From: Rhizobium chutanense
GTDB taxonomy: Bacteria > Pseudomonadota > Alphaproteobacteria > Rhizobiales > Rhizobiaceae
Reading direction: 5' to 3'
Assembly (NCBI RefSeq): GCF_002531935.1
Contig: NZ_NWSV01000026.1
Location: forward strand, 28,572 to 92,571
Length of the DNA stretch: 64,000 nucleotides
Shown one piece after another: positions 9,483 through 17,878 of this stretch; the stretch's first letter is position 1, and every line of letters starts with the position of its first letter. Under the pieces are notes generated by a model. That model saw only the letters and a program-made list of their open reading frames with translations. It was not told where the DNA came from and searched no databases. Made by a program: the position numbers and the translations under genes.

Positions 9483-9986
9483 TTAGCGGCCGGCCTTTTT
9501 CGGCAGCAGCAGCTCGTCGAGAATGACGCAGCCGGCGCCGATGGTGATGAAGCTGTCGGCGAGATTGAAGACAGCGAAGGACCAGCTTTCGGTGTGGAAC
9601 AGAATGTAATCGATGACGTGCCCATAGGCGAAGCGGTCGACGAGATTGCCGATCGCGCCGGCGATGATCAGCGCGTAGCCGAGATGGGCAAGCCAGCGGT
9701 CCTTTGCCGTGCGGTACCACAGCCAGACGACGAAGGCGACGATGACGAGCCGCATGCCGACGATGAACCAGCCGTCCATGCCCGACAGCATCGAAAAGGC
9801 GACGCCGAGATTGTAAGTGCGGTAGAGCGCCAGCATCGGAATAACCGGCACGGCTTCTTCCAGCGGCAGGGTGTGATCGACGGCGATCTTGGCCACCTGG
9901 TCGATCAGAACGGCGATCAGGATGAAGAGGAGGATCGGCGCCGGGCGCGAAAACAGCGCGGGGCGGGCAGGCGTCTGTTCGGTCAT
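9483..9986 (-). CDS. lspA: Lipoprotein signal peptidase (signal peptidase II)
   Basis: Inner-membrane aspartic protease that cleaves prolipoprotein signal peptides after diacylglyceryl modification. The 167-aa protein has four predicted transmembrane segments, and both catalytic motifs are visible: GNLVDRFAYGHVIDYI (first Asp) and FAVFNLADSFITIGAG (second Asp). Its ATG overlaps the stop of the upstream RNA methyltransferase by 4 bp (ATGA), so the two are translationally coupled. The kinase gene follows after 55 bp on the same strand. Confidence 0.96.
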   Translation of the reverse strand: MTEQTPARPALFSRPAPILLFILIAVLIDQVAKIAVDHTLPLEEAVPVIPMLALYRTYNLGVAFSMLSGMDGWFIVGMRLVIVAFVVWLWYRTAKDRWLAHLGYALIIAGAIGNLVDRFAYGHVIDYILFHTESWSFAVFNLADSFITIGAGCVILDELLLPKKAGR

Positions 9987-10843
9987 TTGCCCTCGGCAAG
10001 TGAGAGGAGGTGGCGGCGCGCCTCGAAAAGCATGACGGCGGTGGCGACGGCAAGGTTCAGGGAATCGGCGCGCCCCTGCTGGGGAATGCGGGCGAGCGCG
10101 TCCGCCTCCCTGGCGAGCTGATCGGGCAGGCCGGACTGCTCATTGCCCATCAGGAGCACGACGGGCTTTTTCCGGTAGTCGATCGTGCGGTAATCGACCG
10201 CGCCGGCAAGATGGGTCGCGACGATTGAAATGCCGGCCGATTTCCGCCAGGCGATGAATTCCTCCGGCGTCGCCCGCGCGACGGGAACGGCGAAGACCGA
10301 GCCCATGGTGGCCCTGACCGTTTCGAGCGAGAAGGGATCGGTCGCCTCTCCGACCAGAATGACGCCCGAGGCGCCGGCCGCATCCACTGTCCGGATGATG
10401 GTGCCGAGATTGCCGGGATCGCGCACCCGGTCGAGCGCCACCCAGGTCTCGCCGTCCCTCGGCCTGATGTCCCTCAGCGGCTTCCAGCGCTGCTCGAAGA
10501 TGCCGACGACCATTTGCGGGTTGTCGCGGCGGGTGATCGAGGCGATGACCTTTTCGCTGACTTCGAGTACCAGCCCGCCCGCGGCGACGGTCCTTGCCGC
10601 CATCTGCTCGACCAGCGGCTTGCCCTTGGCGGCCTTGGCATAGACCAGCGTGCGGATCGTCCAGCCGAGCTCGATCGCATCGATGACGAGCTTCAGTCCT
10701 TCGGCCAGGAAAGTCCCGCTTTCCTCCCGCGACTTCTTGTTCGTCAGTGCCTTGATGTCCTTGATGATCGGATTGGCAAGCGAGGTCACCTCCTTCACCT
10801 GCCCGACCCTGCGCGGTCCCTGATCGTGGAAGTCCTTGCTCAT
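9983..10843 (-). CDS. TrmH/SpoU-family RNA 2'-O-methyltransferase
   Basis: A 286-aa SPOUT methyltransferase. The N-terminal substrate-binding domain (FLAEGLKLVIDAIELGW, about 40-57) precedes the trefoil-knot catalytic domain, with motif 1 VRDPGNLGTIIRTVDAAG (about 140-157), motif 2 LLMGNEQSGLPDQL (about 225) and motif 3 DSLNLAVATAVMLFEA (about 255-270). These are the SAM-binding and catalytic motifs of 23S rRNA Gm2251- or tRNA Gm18-type enzymes; the exact substrate cannot be read from the sequence. The reading frame stays open far upstream, but the start MSKDFHDQG at 10843 overlaps the stop of the preceding methyltransferase by 4 bp, which fits coupled translation. Confidence 0.93.
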   Translation of the reverse strand: MSKDFHDQGPRRVGQVKEVTSLANPIIKDIKALTNKKSREESGTFLAEGLKLVIDAIELGWTIRTLVYAKAAKGKPLVEQMAARTVAAGGLVLEVSEKVIASITRRDNPQMVVGIFEQRWKPLRDIRPRDGETWVALDRVRDPGNLGTIIRTVDAAGASGVILVGEATDPFSLETVRATMGSVFAVPVARATPEEFIAWRKSAGISIVATHLAGAVDYRTIDYRKKPVVLLMGNEQSGLPDQLAREADALARIPQQGRADSLNLAVATAVMLFEARRHLLSLAEGK

Positions 10844-11937
10844 TTCGGCACCCAGCGGGAAAAGAGGGAGGTGGAAAGCGCGCGGCCCTGCGTCTTGCCG
10901 TCGAGGCCCGCCTCGCGAATGACCAGCTCGCCGGATTCGACCGCGCCGCCGGCGCCGCGCATCGTCTCGCGCATCAGCTCGTGGATCGAATAGAAGCTGG
11001 CGCGGATCGAATAGGCCGTCAGCACCAGGCCCACCGCCTTCGGCGACAGGATCTCGCGGCAGACATCGAGCATCAGGGGAAGATGCTCGAAGAGATGCCA
11101 GACTTCGCCGTTCGGGCCGCGGCCGAATTTCGGCGGATCGGTGAGGATGATGTCGTACTGGCTGCCGCGGCGTTCCTCGCGCAGGATGAATTTCATCGCA
11201 TCCTCGCAGATCCAGCGGATCGGCAGCTTCTCCATGCGCCCGAGCGCCTGGTTTTCCCGCGCCCAGCCGATTGCCTTCTTCGAGGCGTCGACATGGGTGA
11301 CTTCGGCGCCGGCGGCTGCGGCAACCAGCGAGGCGACGCCGGTATAGCCGAAAAGATTCAGCACTTTCAGCGGCCGGCCGGCCTTTTCGGCCTGATCCTT
11401 CATCCAGCTCCAGTGCACGATCTGCTCCGGGAAAACCCCGACATGACGGAAGGAGGTGAAACGGCCGAGGAAATCGACGCCGAGCAGATTGAGCGGCCAG
11501 GTCTCGCCGAGCGCCTCTTTCGGGAAACGCCAGCGGCCGGTGCCTTCCTCGTCGGTATCGCCGGTGAAGACGGCGTCGACCTTTTCCCAGACATGGGCGG
11601 GCAGCGACGGTCGCCACAGCGCCTGGGCCTCCGGGCGGATGATGCGGTAGGGACCGTATTGCTCCAGCTTTTCGCCGTTGCCGCTGTCGATCAGGTGGAA
11701 GTCGCCGGCCCCGAGCGATTCGAGGATGACGGGCACGCGCTCGGTCGGGCGCTCGCCGCTGCGTGTCATCAGCGGGCGCTCGATGGCGGCAGGGACAGCA
11801 GCCTCGCGCGCCGTCTCGCGGGCCGCCGCAGGCCGGACGACCGGCTTCGGCGGCCGGCCGGCCCGGTCGTCCCTGCGGCTTTCACCGGACGGACCTGACG
11901 TCTTCTTCTGGCCCGGCCGGCGTTCTTTCTGTTTCAA
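10840..11937 (-). CDS. Class I SAM-dependent rRNA methyltransferase (RlmI/RlmL-like)
   Basis: A 365-aa protein whose first ~70 residues are a basic, low-complexity tail (MKQKERRPGQKKTSG onward), followed by a Rossmann methyltransferase domain. Motif I is LNLFGYTGVASLVAAAAGAE at about 195-215, the acidic SAM-ribose contact VTHVDASKKAIGWAREN follows, and the catalytic motif is DPPKFGRGPNGEVW near 275. The DPPxF motif fits the YccW/RlmI type of 23S rRNA m5C methyltransferase, but rhizobial members are usually annotated only as class I methyltransferases. It forms a minus-strand chain with the TrmH-type gene and lspA through 4-bp overlaps. Confidence 0.88.
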   Translation of the reverse strand: MKQKERRPGQKKTSGPSGESRRDDRAGRPPKPVVRPAAARETAREAAVPAAIERPLMTRSGERPTERVPVILESLGAGDFHLIDSGNGEKLEQYGPYRIIRPEAQALWRPSLPAHVWEKVDAVFTGDTDEEGTGRWRFPKEALGETWPLNLLGVDFLGRFTSFRHVGVFPEQIVHWSWMKDQAEKAGRPLKVLNLFGYTGVASLVAAAAGAEVTHVDASKKAIGWARENQALGRMEKLPIRWICEDAMKFILREERRGSQYDIILTDPPKFGRGPNGEVWHLFEHLPLMLDVCREILSPKAVGLVLTAYSIRASFYSIHELMRETMRGAGGAVESGELVIREAGLDGKTQGRALSTSLFSRWVPK

Positions 11938-12090
11938 CGTGTTTTTCCGCGTGTCTGTCGGGGTGTCTTCACGAGCGGCTGCGTCTTTTGCAGCGCCCTT
12001 TGAATTATGCAGTAGCCCAGAAAACCGTACCGGATCAACTGCGCGTCGACCGGACTTGGGGCGAGAGCACAGCTTGTCCCGGCGTGGCCC

Positions 12091-12696
12091 CTATTTCAAG
12101 CCTTCGCTCGCCCGGCTACGAAGCCAGCTTTCGGCCGCATAAAGGGCGGCGACATGCATCGATTGCAGGATGACCGCGCCGGACTCGATGTCGCCGAGGA
12201 CGGCAGCAAGATCGGCAAACAGCAGCCCGACCTTCTCGCCGGGGTCGAAACGCGGTTCGCCGGCTTTGCTGAGGCCGAGCGCCAGCCAGCTCGTCACCAT
12301 GTTGCTCTGGCTGGCGGCATTCGGATAGGAGGTCAGCAGCCTGACGAAGGTCGAGGCCTCATAGCCGGTCTCTTCCCGCAATTCGCGCCGTGCTGCCGCC
12401 AACCCCGCATCGCCGGTCTCGCTATCGCCAGCTTCGATATCTCCAGGCTCGACGCCGCCGGAAACGAGGCCGAGCACGATCTCGCCGCGGCCGTGCCGGT
12501 ATTCCCGCGTCAGCAGCACCCGCCCGTCGGGCATGACGGGAACGACGTTGATCCAATCGGGATAGTCGAGCACATGGAAGGGCGCGACGACGATTCCATC
12601 GGCGGTGAGGCAATCGTCGCTCCGCAGCCTGATCCAGCGGTCCTCATAGGTGATGCGGCTTGCCGTCACGCTCCAGGGCTTCACGTCGTCGTCCAT
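12091..12696 (-). CDS. Nudix hydrolase with expanded Nudix box
   Basis: A 201-aa Nudix (NTP-pyrophosphatase/ADP-sugar type) hydrolase. The catalytic helix ends in AAARRELREETGYEAST, a clear REUxEExGU box. The loop before it is expanded: GVEPGDIEAGDSETGDAG contains repeated GD-x-E-x-GD units encoded by two 15-bp tandem DNA units (12415-12444), whereas relatives run directly from GGVEPG to the helix. The ATG at 12696 is preceded by AAGGAG eight bases upstream, although the frame stays open further. Hydrolysed substrate is unknown. It sits 153 bp upstream of the RNA methyltransferase gene on the same strand. Confidence 0.9.
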   Translation of the reverse strand: MDDDVKPWSVTASRITYEDRWIRLRSDDCLTADGIVVAPFHVLDYPDWINVVPVMPDGRVLLTREYRHGRGEIVLGLVSGGVEPGDIEAGDSETGDAGLAAARRELREETGYEASTFVRLLTSYPNAASQSNMVTSWLALGLSKAGEPRFDPGEKVGLLFADLAAVLGDIESGAVILQSMHVAALYAAESWLRSRASEGLK

Positions 12697-12795
12697 CGCC
12701 GGCTCCTTGCTTCGAACGCAGATAACATTCCTTTCCGGCGTGGCAAATAGCCTCCCCGCTGGATAAGGTGAGCGAATCGGAGATGGGGCTATCGA

Positions 12796-13251
12796 ATGGA
12801 TTTTACCGGCGAAGAAAACATCGCCGCGCCGCGGGACGTCGTCTGGGCAGCACTCAACGATCCCGAGATCATGCGCGGCTGCATCCCCGGCTGCCAGAGC
12901 ATCGAGCGGCTGTCGCCCGATATTTTCGAGGCGACGATCAAGGTCAGCTTCAGCCTGCTGTCGGCCACCTTCCATGGATTGCTGACGCTTTCCAATGTCG
13001 ATGCGCCGAAGAGCTACACACTGTCGGCCGAAGGCAAGGGTGGTCTTGCCGGCTTCGCCAAGGGCAGCGCCGATATCGTGCTCGAGCCAAGCGGCGGCGC
13101 GACCATCCTGCATTATCGGGCAAAGGCCGAACTCGGCGGCAGGCTCGCGCAGTTCGGCGCCCGCCTGCTCGATTCGACCTCGCAGAGGCTCGCCGTAGGG
13201 TTCTTTTCCGATTTCAACGCTGCCGTCGTCGCGAAGATGGCGGCTGGCTGA
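12796..13251 (+). CDS. CoxG-like SRPBCC family protein
   Basis: A 151-aa START-like (SRPBCC) protein resembling carbon monoxide dehydrogenase subunit G: MDFTGEENIAAPRDVVWAAL and IMRGCIPGCQSIERLSPD at the N-terminus, then KGGLAGFAKGSADIVLEP and the C-terminal helix QRLAVGFFSDFNAAV. CoxG is thought to help recruit or anchor CO dehydrogenase at the membrane, but no coxMSL genes lie here, so this is an orphan member whose role is unknown. It starts 99 bp from the divergent Nudix gene and may share its promoter region. Confidence 0.82.
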   Translation: MDFTGEENIAAPRDVVWAALNDPEIMRGCIPGCQSIERLSPDIFEATIKVSFSLLSATFHGLLTLSNVDAPKSYTLSAEGKGGLAGFAKGSADIVLEPSGGATILHYRAKAELGGRLAQFGARLLDSTSQRLAVGFFSDFNAAVVAKMAAG

Positions 13252-13312
13252 TCCCGCCCAGCGCATGGGTTTCGGACTTGGCGCGGGGGAGGGCTTCGGT
13301 TAAATCGACGTC

Positions 13313-13747
13313 ATGACGTGGACAATCAGGCCGCCGCGGGCGGAAGACCAGGAAGTGCTCGCGGAGATTTATCTTTCCGTGCGCCGTCAAACATTCGTCT
13401 GGGTCGACCCCGGCAAGTTCTACCGCGAGGATTTCGCCGCCCACACCAATGGCGAGACCGTCTTCGTCTGCGAGCAGGAAAACGGCGGTGTCGCCGGCTT
13501 CCTGTCGCTCTGGCCGGCCGATGATTTCATTCACATGCTTTATATAAGGCCGGAGTTCCAGGGGCGCGGCGCCGGGACGGCGCTGCTGCAGGCGCTGCCG
13601 GAATGGCCGCAGCACCGATACCGGCTGAAATGCCTGGTGAAGAACCGGCGAGCGAAAGCCTTCTACCTCGCCCACGGCTTCCGCCTGACCGGCAACGGCG
13701 CGTCGCCGGAGGGCGACTATGAGGAACTGAGCTTTTTTCCGCTGTAA
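13313..13747 (+). CDS. GNAT family N-acetyltransferase
   Basis: A 144-aa acetyltransferase with an N-terminal IRPPRAEDQEVLAEIYLSV segment typical of GNAT beta1-alpha1, the acetyl-CoA pyrophosphate-binding motif A in IHMLYIRPEFQGRGAGTALL (about residues 75-95), and the C-terminal motif B-like stretch KNRRAKAFYLAHGFRLTGNG. Substrate not identifiable. It is convergent with the lapA-like gene, 22 bp apart. Confidence 0.88.
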   Translation: MTWTIRPPRAEDQEVLAEIYLSVRRQTFVWVDPGKFYREDFAAHTNGETVFVCEQENGGVAGFLSLWPADDFIHMLYIRPEFQGRGAGTALLQALPEWPQHRYRLKCLVKNRRAKAFYLAHGFRLTGNGASPEGDYEELSFFPL

Positions 13748-13769
13748 TCGGTCGCGATATTTCGCGCGG

Positions 13770-14102
13770 TTACCGTGCCGGCAGCTGCCCGGCGATTTCC
13801 TCGGCGCGGCTCTTGTGGCGGTCGGCCTCGCCCTGCCAGCGGATGGCTTCCTTGGCTTCGGTGCGGGCGCGTTTGCGGTGTTTGCCCTGGCTGAACCAGG
13901 TGGCGGCCGAGCCGATCAGCATGCCTGCGATCAGGGCGATGAACAGGAAGACGAAGAAGGGCGCGGAAACCGCAAGCACCTGATCGTCAGGCCGGAACGG
14001 ATTGAAGGCGAGCGTGACGCTTTGCCGGTTGGCGACGCAGAAGACAATGAGGATGACGCCGAGCGGCAGCAGAATCAACAGGTTGACGATCTTCTTGGCC
14101 AT
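13770..14102 (-). CDS. LapA-domain (DUF1049) inner-membrane protein
   Basis: A 110-aa protein with two transmembrane helices (about residues 6-24, LLILLPLGVILIVFCVA; and 45-68, VSAPFFVFLFIALIAGMLIG) bracketing the conserved stretch NRQSVTLAFNPF, which identifies the lipopolysaccharide assembly protein A (LapA/YciS, DUF1049) family. In E. coli LapA with LapB controls LPS assembly through LpxC stability. A basic coiled tail follows (SQGKHRKRARTEAKEAI). It lies downstream of ihfB on the same strand, as in other Rhizobiaceae. A symbol is not assigned because orthology to E. coli lapA is only domain-level. Confidence 0.85.
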   Translation of the reverse strand: MAKKIVNLLILLPLGVILIVFCVANRQSVTLAFNPFRPDDQVLAVSAPFFVFLFIALIAGMLIGSAATWFSQGKHRKRARTEAKEAIRWQGEADRHKSRAEEIAGQLPAR

Positions 14103-14139
14103 TGGAGGTCTCCATGCGTCGGCGTTTTATATCAACGTA

Positions 14140-14173
14140 TCGGCCCGAAAATCGATTCCGATTTTCGGGCCGA
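14140..14173. repeat. Interrupted palindrome between lapA-like gene and ihfB
   Basis: TCGGCCCGAAAATCG and CGATTTTCGGGCCGA form a perfect 15-bp stem around ATTC. No T-tract follows in either direction. From general familiarity with rhizobial genomes, palindromes of this sequence type recur in intergenic spaces; whether this one acts as a terminator, mRNA-stabilising hairpin or inert repeat is not clear. Confidence 0.7.
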
Positions 14174-14232
14174 CAGGCTAGCAGAATAGGAAAACGGCGA
14201 TCGAGTTCAAGTGCGGTTTCGCCGCAGGCGGC

Positions 14233-14532
14233 TCAATCCTCTTCGTCGGCCTGGCCGGGATTCAGCCGCTCGCGCAGCTCCTTGCCGGTCTTGAAGAAGG
14301 GAACCCACTTCTCCTCGACGAAGACGGTATCGCCGGTGCGCGGGTTGCGGCCGGAACGGGAGGGGCGGTTCTTGACCGAAAACGCGCCGAAGCCGCGCAA
14401 TTCGACGCGGTTGCCCGCGGCCAGTGCATCCGTGATCTCGTCGAGAACCGCGTTGACGATATTCTCGACGTCGCGATGATAGAGATGCGGGTTGCGTGCC
14501 GCAACAATCTGCACCAATTCGGACTTGATCAC
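14233..14532 (-). CDS. ihfB: Integration host factor subunit beta
   Basis: A 99-aa HU/IHF-fold DNA-bending protein. It starts MIKSELVQIVAARNP, has RVELRGFGAFSVKNRP in the beta-hairpin arm region, and the family signature GRNPRTGDTVFVEEKWVPFF with the intercalating Pro in RNPRTG. The partner alpha subunit (ihfA) is not in the window. IHF bends DNA at sigma-54 promoters, which is relevant because rpoN lies 3.5 kb away. It follows sppA after 29 bp on the minus strand, the usual rhizobial order. Confidence 0.95.
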   Translation of the reverse strand: MIKSELVQIVAARNPHLYHRDVENIVNAVLDEITDALAAGNRVELRGFGAFSVKNRPSRSGRNPRTGDTVFVEEKWVPFFKTGKELRERLNPGQADEED

Positions 14533-14561
14533 CTTCGCCCCCTTAAATTATTGATTTCTTA

Positions 14562-15512
14562 TCAATCGTGGCCAACCTGCCAAACTGAAAGCAGCCCGTC
14601 AAGAAGCAACTTTGGGGGCAGGATTCCATTGATATCCTGGCCTTTCAACAGATCATCATAACCGAAGATCGTAATCAACCGCGAAACAGCCCCAGCGAGC
14701 AGAAAGGGCGTATTGCTCTTCTTGTCCCAGTCCACCATCGGCAGGTCGGCGTCGACGCCGCGCGATTTGAGATAGGCCCGGATCTCAGGCTCGCCGCCGA
14801 TCGTATCGACGAGCTTCACCTTCAGCGCCTGGCGGCCGGTATAGATCGTGCCGTCGGCGAGCTTCAGCACCTCGTCGCGCGGCAGCTTGCGCCGGTCGGC
14901 GACCAGGTCGACGAACCAGTTATAGCTGTCGACGACCATGTTGCGGATCATCGCCTTGGCCTCCTCGCTCGCCTCGTGGAAGGGCGAGGGCTCGGCCTTC
15001 AGCGGCGAGGATTTGATCTCCTGCAGCGAGACGCCGACCTTGTCGAGCAACGGCTGGATCTGCGGGTACTGGAAGATGACGCCGATCGAGCCGGTGATCG
15101 AGCTGTCGCCGGCAATGATCGTATCGCCTGCCGTGGCGATCATGTAGCCGGCGGAGGCGGCAAGGGTGCGCACGTCGGAGACGACGGGTTTCTTCGCCGA
15201 TATCGCACGGATCGCCTTGAAGATTTTTTCGCCGCCATAGGTCGTGCCGCCGGGCGAGGAGATCGAAATCACCACGGCCTTCACCTGGTTGCTGGTCTCG
15301 ACTTTCTTCAGCCGCTCCAGAAGCTCGTCGTCATCGACGATCAGCCCTGATATCGTCACATGGGCGATATGCGGGCGGGCGGTCTTGGCATCGCCGACGG
15401 CGAAGCTGTAGAAGGCGAAACCAAGGGCCACGACGAGGGCCACCGCGGCCAGGCGCCAGAACCAGAGTTTGCGGCGCAGCCGCCGCCGATCCGCAATCAT
15501 CGAACTGTCCAT
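14562..15512 (-). CDS. sppA: Signal peptide peptidase SppA (S49 family)
   Basis: A 316-aa short-form S49 peptidase that degrades cleaved signal peptides in the membrane. It has a single N-terminal membrane anchor (KLWFWRLAAVALVVALGFAF, about residues 14-33), the conserved SSPGGTTYGGEKIF turn (about 85-98), and the catalytic serine region GDSSITGSIGVIFQYP (about 145-160). The general-base lysine is expected downstream. The start MDSSMIADRR at 15512 is preferred because GGAGG precedes it by 6 bases; the frame remains open upstream without such a signal. Operon with ihfB and possibly the lapA-like gene. Confidence 0.92.
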   Translation of the reverse strand: MDSSMIADRRRLRRKLWFWRLAAVALVVALGFAFYSFAVGDAKTARPHIAHVTISGLIVDDDELLERLKKVETSNQVKAVVISISSPGGTTYGGEKIFKAIRAISAKKPVVSDVRTLAASAGYMIATAGDTIIAGDSSITGSIGVIFQYPQIQPLLDKVGVSLQEIKSSPLKAEPSPFHEASEEAKAMIRNMVVDSYNWFVDLVADRRKLPRDEVLKLADGTIYTGRQALKVKLVDTIGGEPEIRAYLKSRGVDADLPMVDWDKKSNTPFLLAGAVSRLITIFGYDDLLKGQDINGILPPKLLLDGLLSVWQVGHD

Positions 15513-15640
15513 TGAAACCTCCAGCGCTGGCACCGGCTTCGGCACGCCGCCGATGGATCCGATGAAATGGCAGCGGCTTGTACGAATGCCACTTTTTGAT
15601 GTTTTTCCGTTTTGTTGCTTGTTGCAGAAAAAATTCCATA

Positions 15641-15652
15641 TTGGCAAGCCAA
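15641..15652. promoter_or_regulatory. Small inverted repeat in the sppA/lptC divergent promoter region
   Basis: TTGGC-AA-GCCAA lies in the 220-bp spacer between the divergent starts of sppA and lptC, which is locally A/T-rich. It could be an operator, but the assignment rests only on symmetry and position. Confidence 0.3.
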
Positions 15653-15732
15653 TGTAATAATGCGAAACGAACTGTGATTGGCGGCCGGCTTTGTTCTGAA
15701 GGCGCGGCGATCACCGCACATGGACGAGGCCT

Positions 15733-16398
15733 ATGCTCGATACCCTGAAGAACAACGGACATGCCGCCTATGCCGGGTCCGGCAAGAGCGCCTATGGCGA
15801 TGCGTTGTTCCATTCCGCCCGTGTGCGGCGGCTGAAGATCTTGCTGCCGCTGGCCGCCCTCGTCATTGCGGCCGCCCTCACGGCGGTTGCCTTGGTCAAG
15901 ATATATCTGCCCGAGAATATCAAGATGGAAGGCGCCAAGATCGAGAACGGCAAGGTCGTGATGGAAAAGCCGGCGATCTCAGGCCGCAATTCCGACGGCA
16001 TCAACTATTCGATGCTGGCCGAACGGGCGCTGCAGGATATCCGCAATCCCGATTTCATCACGCTCGAAACCATCAAGGCCGCCGTGCCGATGAATGACGG
16101 GCTGATTGCCCGTGTCGTCGCCTCGACCGCCGATTACAATCGCGCCACCGACAATCTGCATATGACGGCCCCCTTCACCCTGGTGCTGAGCAGTGGCCTC
16201 AATGCGAAATTCCAGTCCGCCCAGCTCGACATCAAGGGCGGAAACATGCGTAGCGACGACCCCGTCACCATCACCAAGGACAATGCCTCCATTCTTGCGC
16301 AGACGATGGAGATAACCGATAAGGGGCGGGTGATCACATTCGAGGGAAATGTTCGCATGAATGTCGATCCATCCGCCATCCATAAACAGGGCACTTAA
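15733..16398 (+). CDS. lptC: LPS export ABC transporter periplasmic protein LptC
   Basis: A 221-aa bitopic protein that receives lipopolysaccharide from LptBFG and passes it to LptA. After a basic cytoplasmic tail there is one transmembrane helix (ILLPLAALVIAAALTAVALV, about residues 37-56), then a periplasmic beta-jellyroll: NIKMEGAKIENGKVVMEKP, and near the C-terminus DNASILAQTMEITDKGRVITFEGNVRM. Identification relies on position directly before lptA, lptB and rpoN, and on the topology; LptC sequences are weakly conserved. The next gene starts 15 bp downstream. Confidence 0.88.
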   Translation: MLDTLKNNGHAAYAGSGKSAYGDALFHSARVRRLKILLPLAALVIAAALTAVALVKIYLPENIKMEGAKIENGKVVMEKPAISGRNSDGINYSMLAERALQDIRNPDFITLETIKAAVPMNDGLIARVVASTADYNRATDNLHMTAPFTLVLSSGLNAKFQSAQLDIKGGNMRSDDPVTITKDNASILAQTMEITDKGRVITFEGNVRMNVDPSAIHKQGT

Positions 16399-16413
16399 CC
16401 AGCCGGGTCATTC

Positions 16414-17061
16414 ATGACAAAAGATTGTCGCATTTCCACTTGCAAGACCGGCATGGCGTTCATTGCCGGCGCATTTGCCCTTATTCTGACGGCCACTGGC
16501 GCGGGCGCGCAGCAGGCGACCACGATGTCGGGCATGAAGCTTTCCAACGACCAGCCGATCCAGATCGAAAGCGACAAGCTCGAGATCCACGACCAGGAGC
16601 ACACGGCCCTCTTCACCGGCAAGGTCAAGGTCGTCCAGGGGACGACGACGATGCAGTCCGGCAAGATGACCGTCTATTACAAGGACAAGGCTGCAAAGCA
16701 GGCCGCTGACGGGGCACAACCCGCAGCCCAACCCGCGGCGAAGCCGCAGCAGTCGGGCTCGCTGGCCTCGGGAAGCGCCGATATCGACAAGATCCTGGTG
16801 ACCGACAAGGTCTACCTGACCTCGGGCACGCAGACGGCGACCGCCGACGACGGCGCTTTCGACATGGCCTCGCAGACCTTCGTCCTCACCGCGGATCAGG
16901 GCAACAAGGTTATTCTGTCGGACGGTCCGAACGTCTTTACCGGCTGCAAACTGACCGTTCATATGCAGACCGGCCAGGCAGAGCTTGAAAGCTGCGGTGG
17001 GCGTGTCCAGATTCAGCTCGATCCGAAATCGCAGCCGAATGCACAGCAGAAGCAGAACTGA
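16414..17061 (+). CDS. lptA: LPS transport periplasmic bridge protein LptA
   Basis: A 215-aa OstA-like protein forming the periplasmic LPS bridge. Signal peptide about residues 1-33 (AFIAGAFALILTATGAGAQQ). The OstA/LptA fold begins with QPIQIESDKLEIHDQEHTA and TGKVKVVQGTTTMQSGKMTV. Between strands there is an Ala/Gln/Pro-rich insert (AAQPAAQPAAKPQQSG, about 100-115), which some rhizobial LptA proteins also show. The C-terminal tail is Gln/Asn-rich. It lies between lptC and lptB in the canonical cluster. Confidence 0.92.
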   Translation: MTKDCRISTCKTGMAFIAGAFALILTATGAGAQQATTMSGMKLSNDQPIQIESDKLEIHDQEHTALFTGKVKVVQGTTTMQSGKMTVYYKDKAAKQAADGAQPAAQPAAKPQQSGSLASGSADIDKILVTDKVYLTSGTQTATADDGAFDMASQTFVLTADQGNKVILSDGPNVFTGCKLTVHMQTGQAELESCGGRVQIQLDPKSQPNAQQKQN

Positions 17062-17077
17062 AAAGCCGGCCTCCCAC

Positions 17078-17878
17078 GTGAAACTATCATCGCTATCCAC
17101 CAAGTTCGGCAAGCCTGAGCCGCAAGCTGCAGGTGCCGCCGACAAGACTCGTTATCAGGGAACGCTGATCGCTCGCGGTCTGACGAAGACCTATGCGACG
17201 CGTCGCGTCGTCAACGGCGTCTCGCTGGTGGTGCGCCGGGGCGAGGCCGTCGGTCTGCTCGGTCCGAACGGCGCCGGCAAGACCACCTGTTTTTACATGA
17301 TCACCGGCCTCGTGCCGGTGGATGAAGGCACGATCGAGATCGACGGTAACGAGGTCACGTCCATGCCGATGTACCGCCGCTCGCGTCTCGGCGTCGGTTA
17401 CCTGCCGCAGGAAGCGTCGATCTTCCGCGGCCTGACGGTGGAGGAGAATATCCGCGCCGTTCTCGAAGTGCATGTGAAGGACAAGGCCGAGCGCGAGCAG
17501 AAGCTCAACGAGCTGCTGGAGGAATTCCATATCCAGAAGCTGCGCAAGAGTGCCGCCGTCGCCCTGTCGGGCGGTGAACGCCGCCGCCTTGAAATCGCCC
17601 GTGCGCTGGCGACCGACCCGACCTTCATGCTGCTCGACGAGCCTTTCGCCGGCGTCGATCCGATCTCGGTCGCCGACATCCAGAATCTCGTTCACCACCT
17701 GACGGCTCGCGGCATCGGCGTTCTCATCACCGACCACAATGTGCGCGAGACGCTGGGTCTGATCGACCGCGCCTATATCATCCATGCCGGTGAGGTGCTC
17801 ACCCACGGCCGGGCCAACGACATCGTCAACAATCCGGAAGTGCGCCGGCTCTATCTCGGCGACAATTTCAGCCTCTGA
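17078..17878 (+). CDS. lptB: LPS export ABC transporter ATP-binding protein LptB
   Basis: Cytoplasmic ATPase that powers LPS extraction with LptFG. The 266-aa protein has Walker A LLGPNGAGKTTCFYMITG, the Q-loop in LGVGYLPQEASIFRGLTVEEN, the ABC signature ALSGGERRRLEIARAL, Walker B FMLLDEPFAGVDPISV, and the H-loop VLITDHNVRETL. The start is taken as GTG at 17078 (VKLSSLSTKFGK), 16 bp after the lptA stop; an upstream in-frame ATG at 16985 would lie inside lptA and gives an implausible N-terminus. About 30 extra residues precede the ABC domain compared with E. coli LptB. Confidence 0.95.
   Translation: MKLSSLSTKFGKPEPQAAGAADKTRYQGTLIARGLTKTYATRRVVNGVSLVVRRGEAVGLLGPNGAGKTTCFYMITGLVPVDEGTIEIDGNEVTSMPMYRRSRLGVGYLPQEASIFRGLTVEENIRAVLEVHVKDKAEREQKLNELLEEFHIQKLRKSAAVALSGGERRRLEIARALATDPTFMLLDEPFAGVDPISVADIQNLVHHLTARGIGVLITDHNVRETLGLIDRAYIIHAGEVLTHGRANDIVNNPEVRRLYLGDNFSL

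Noticed and set aside
10844..11617. An N-terminal extension of the TrmH-type methyltransferase to 544 aa
   Set aside because: The upstream part is an out-of-frame shadow of the preceding methyltransferase; homology begins at MSKDFHDQG and the 4-bp overlap supports that start.
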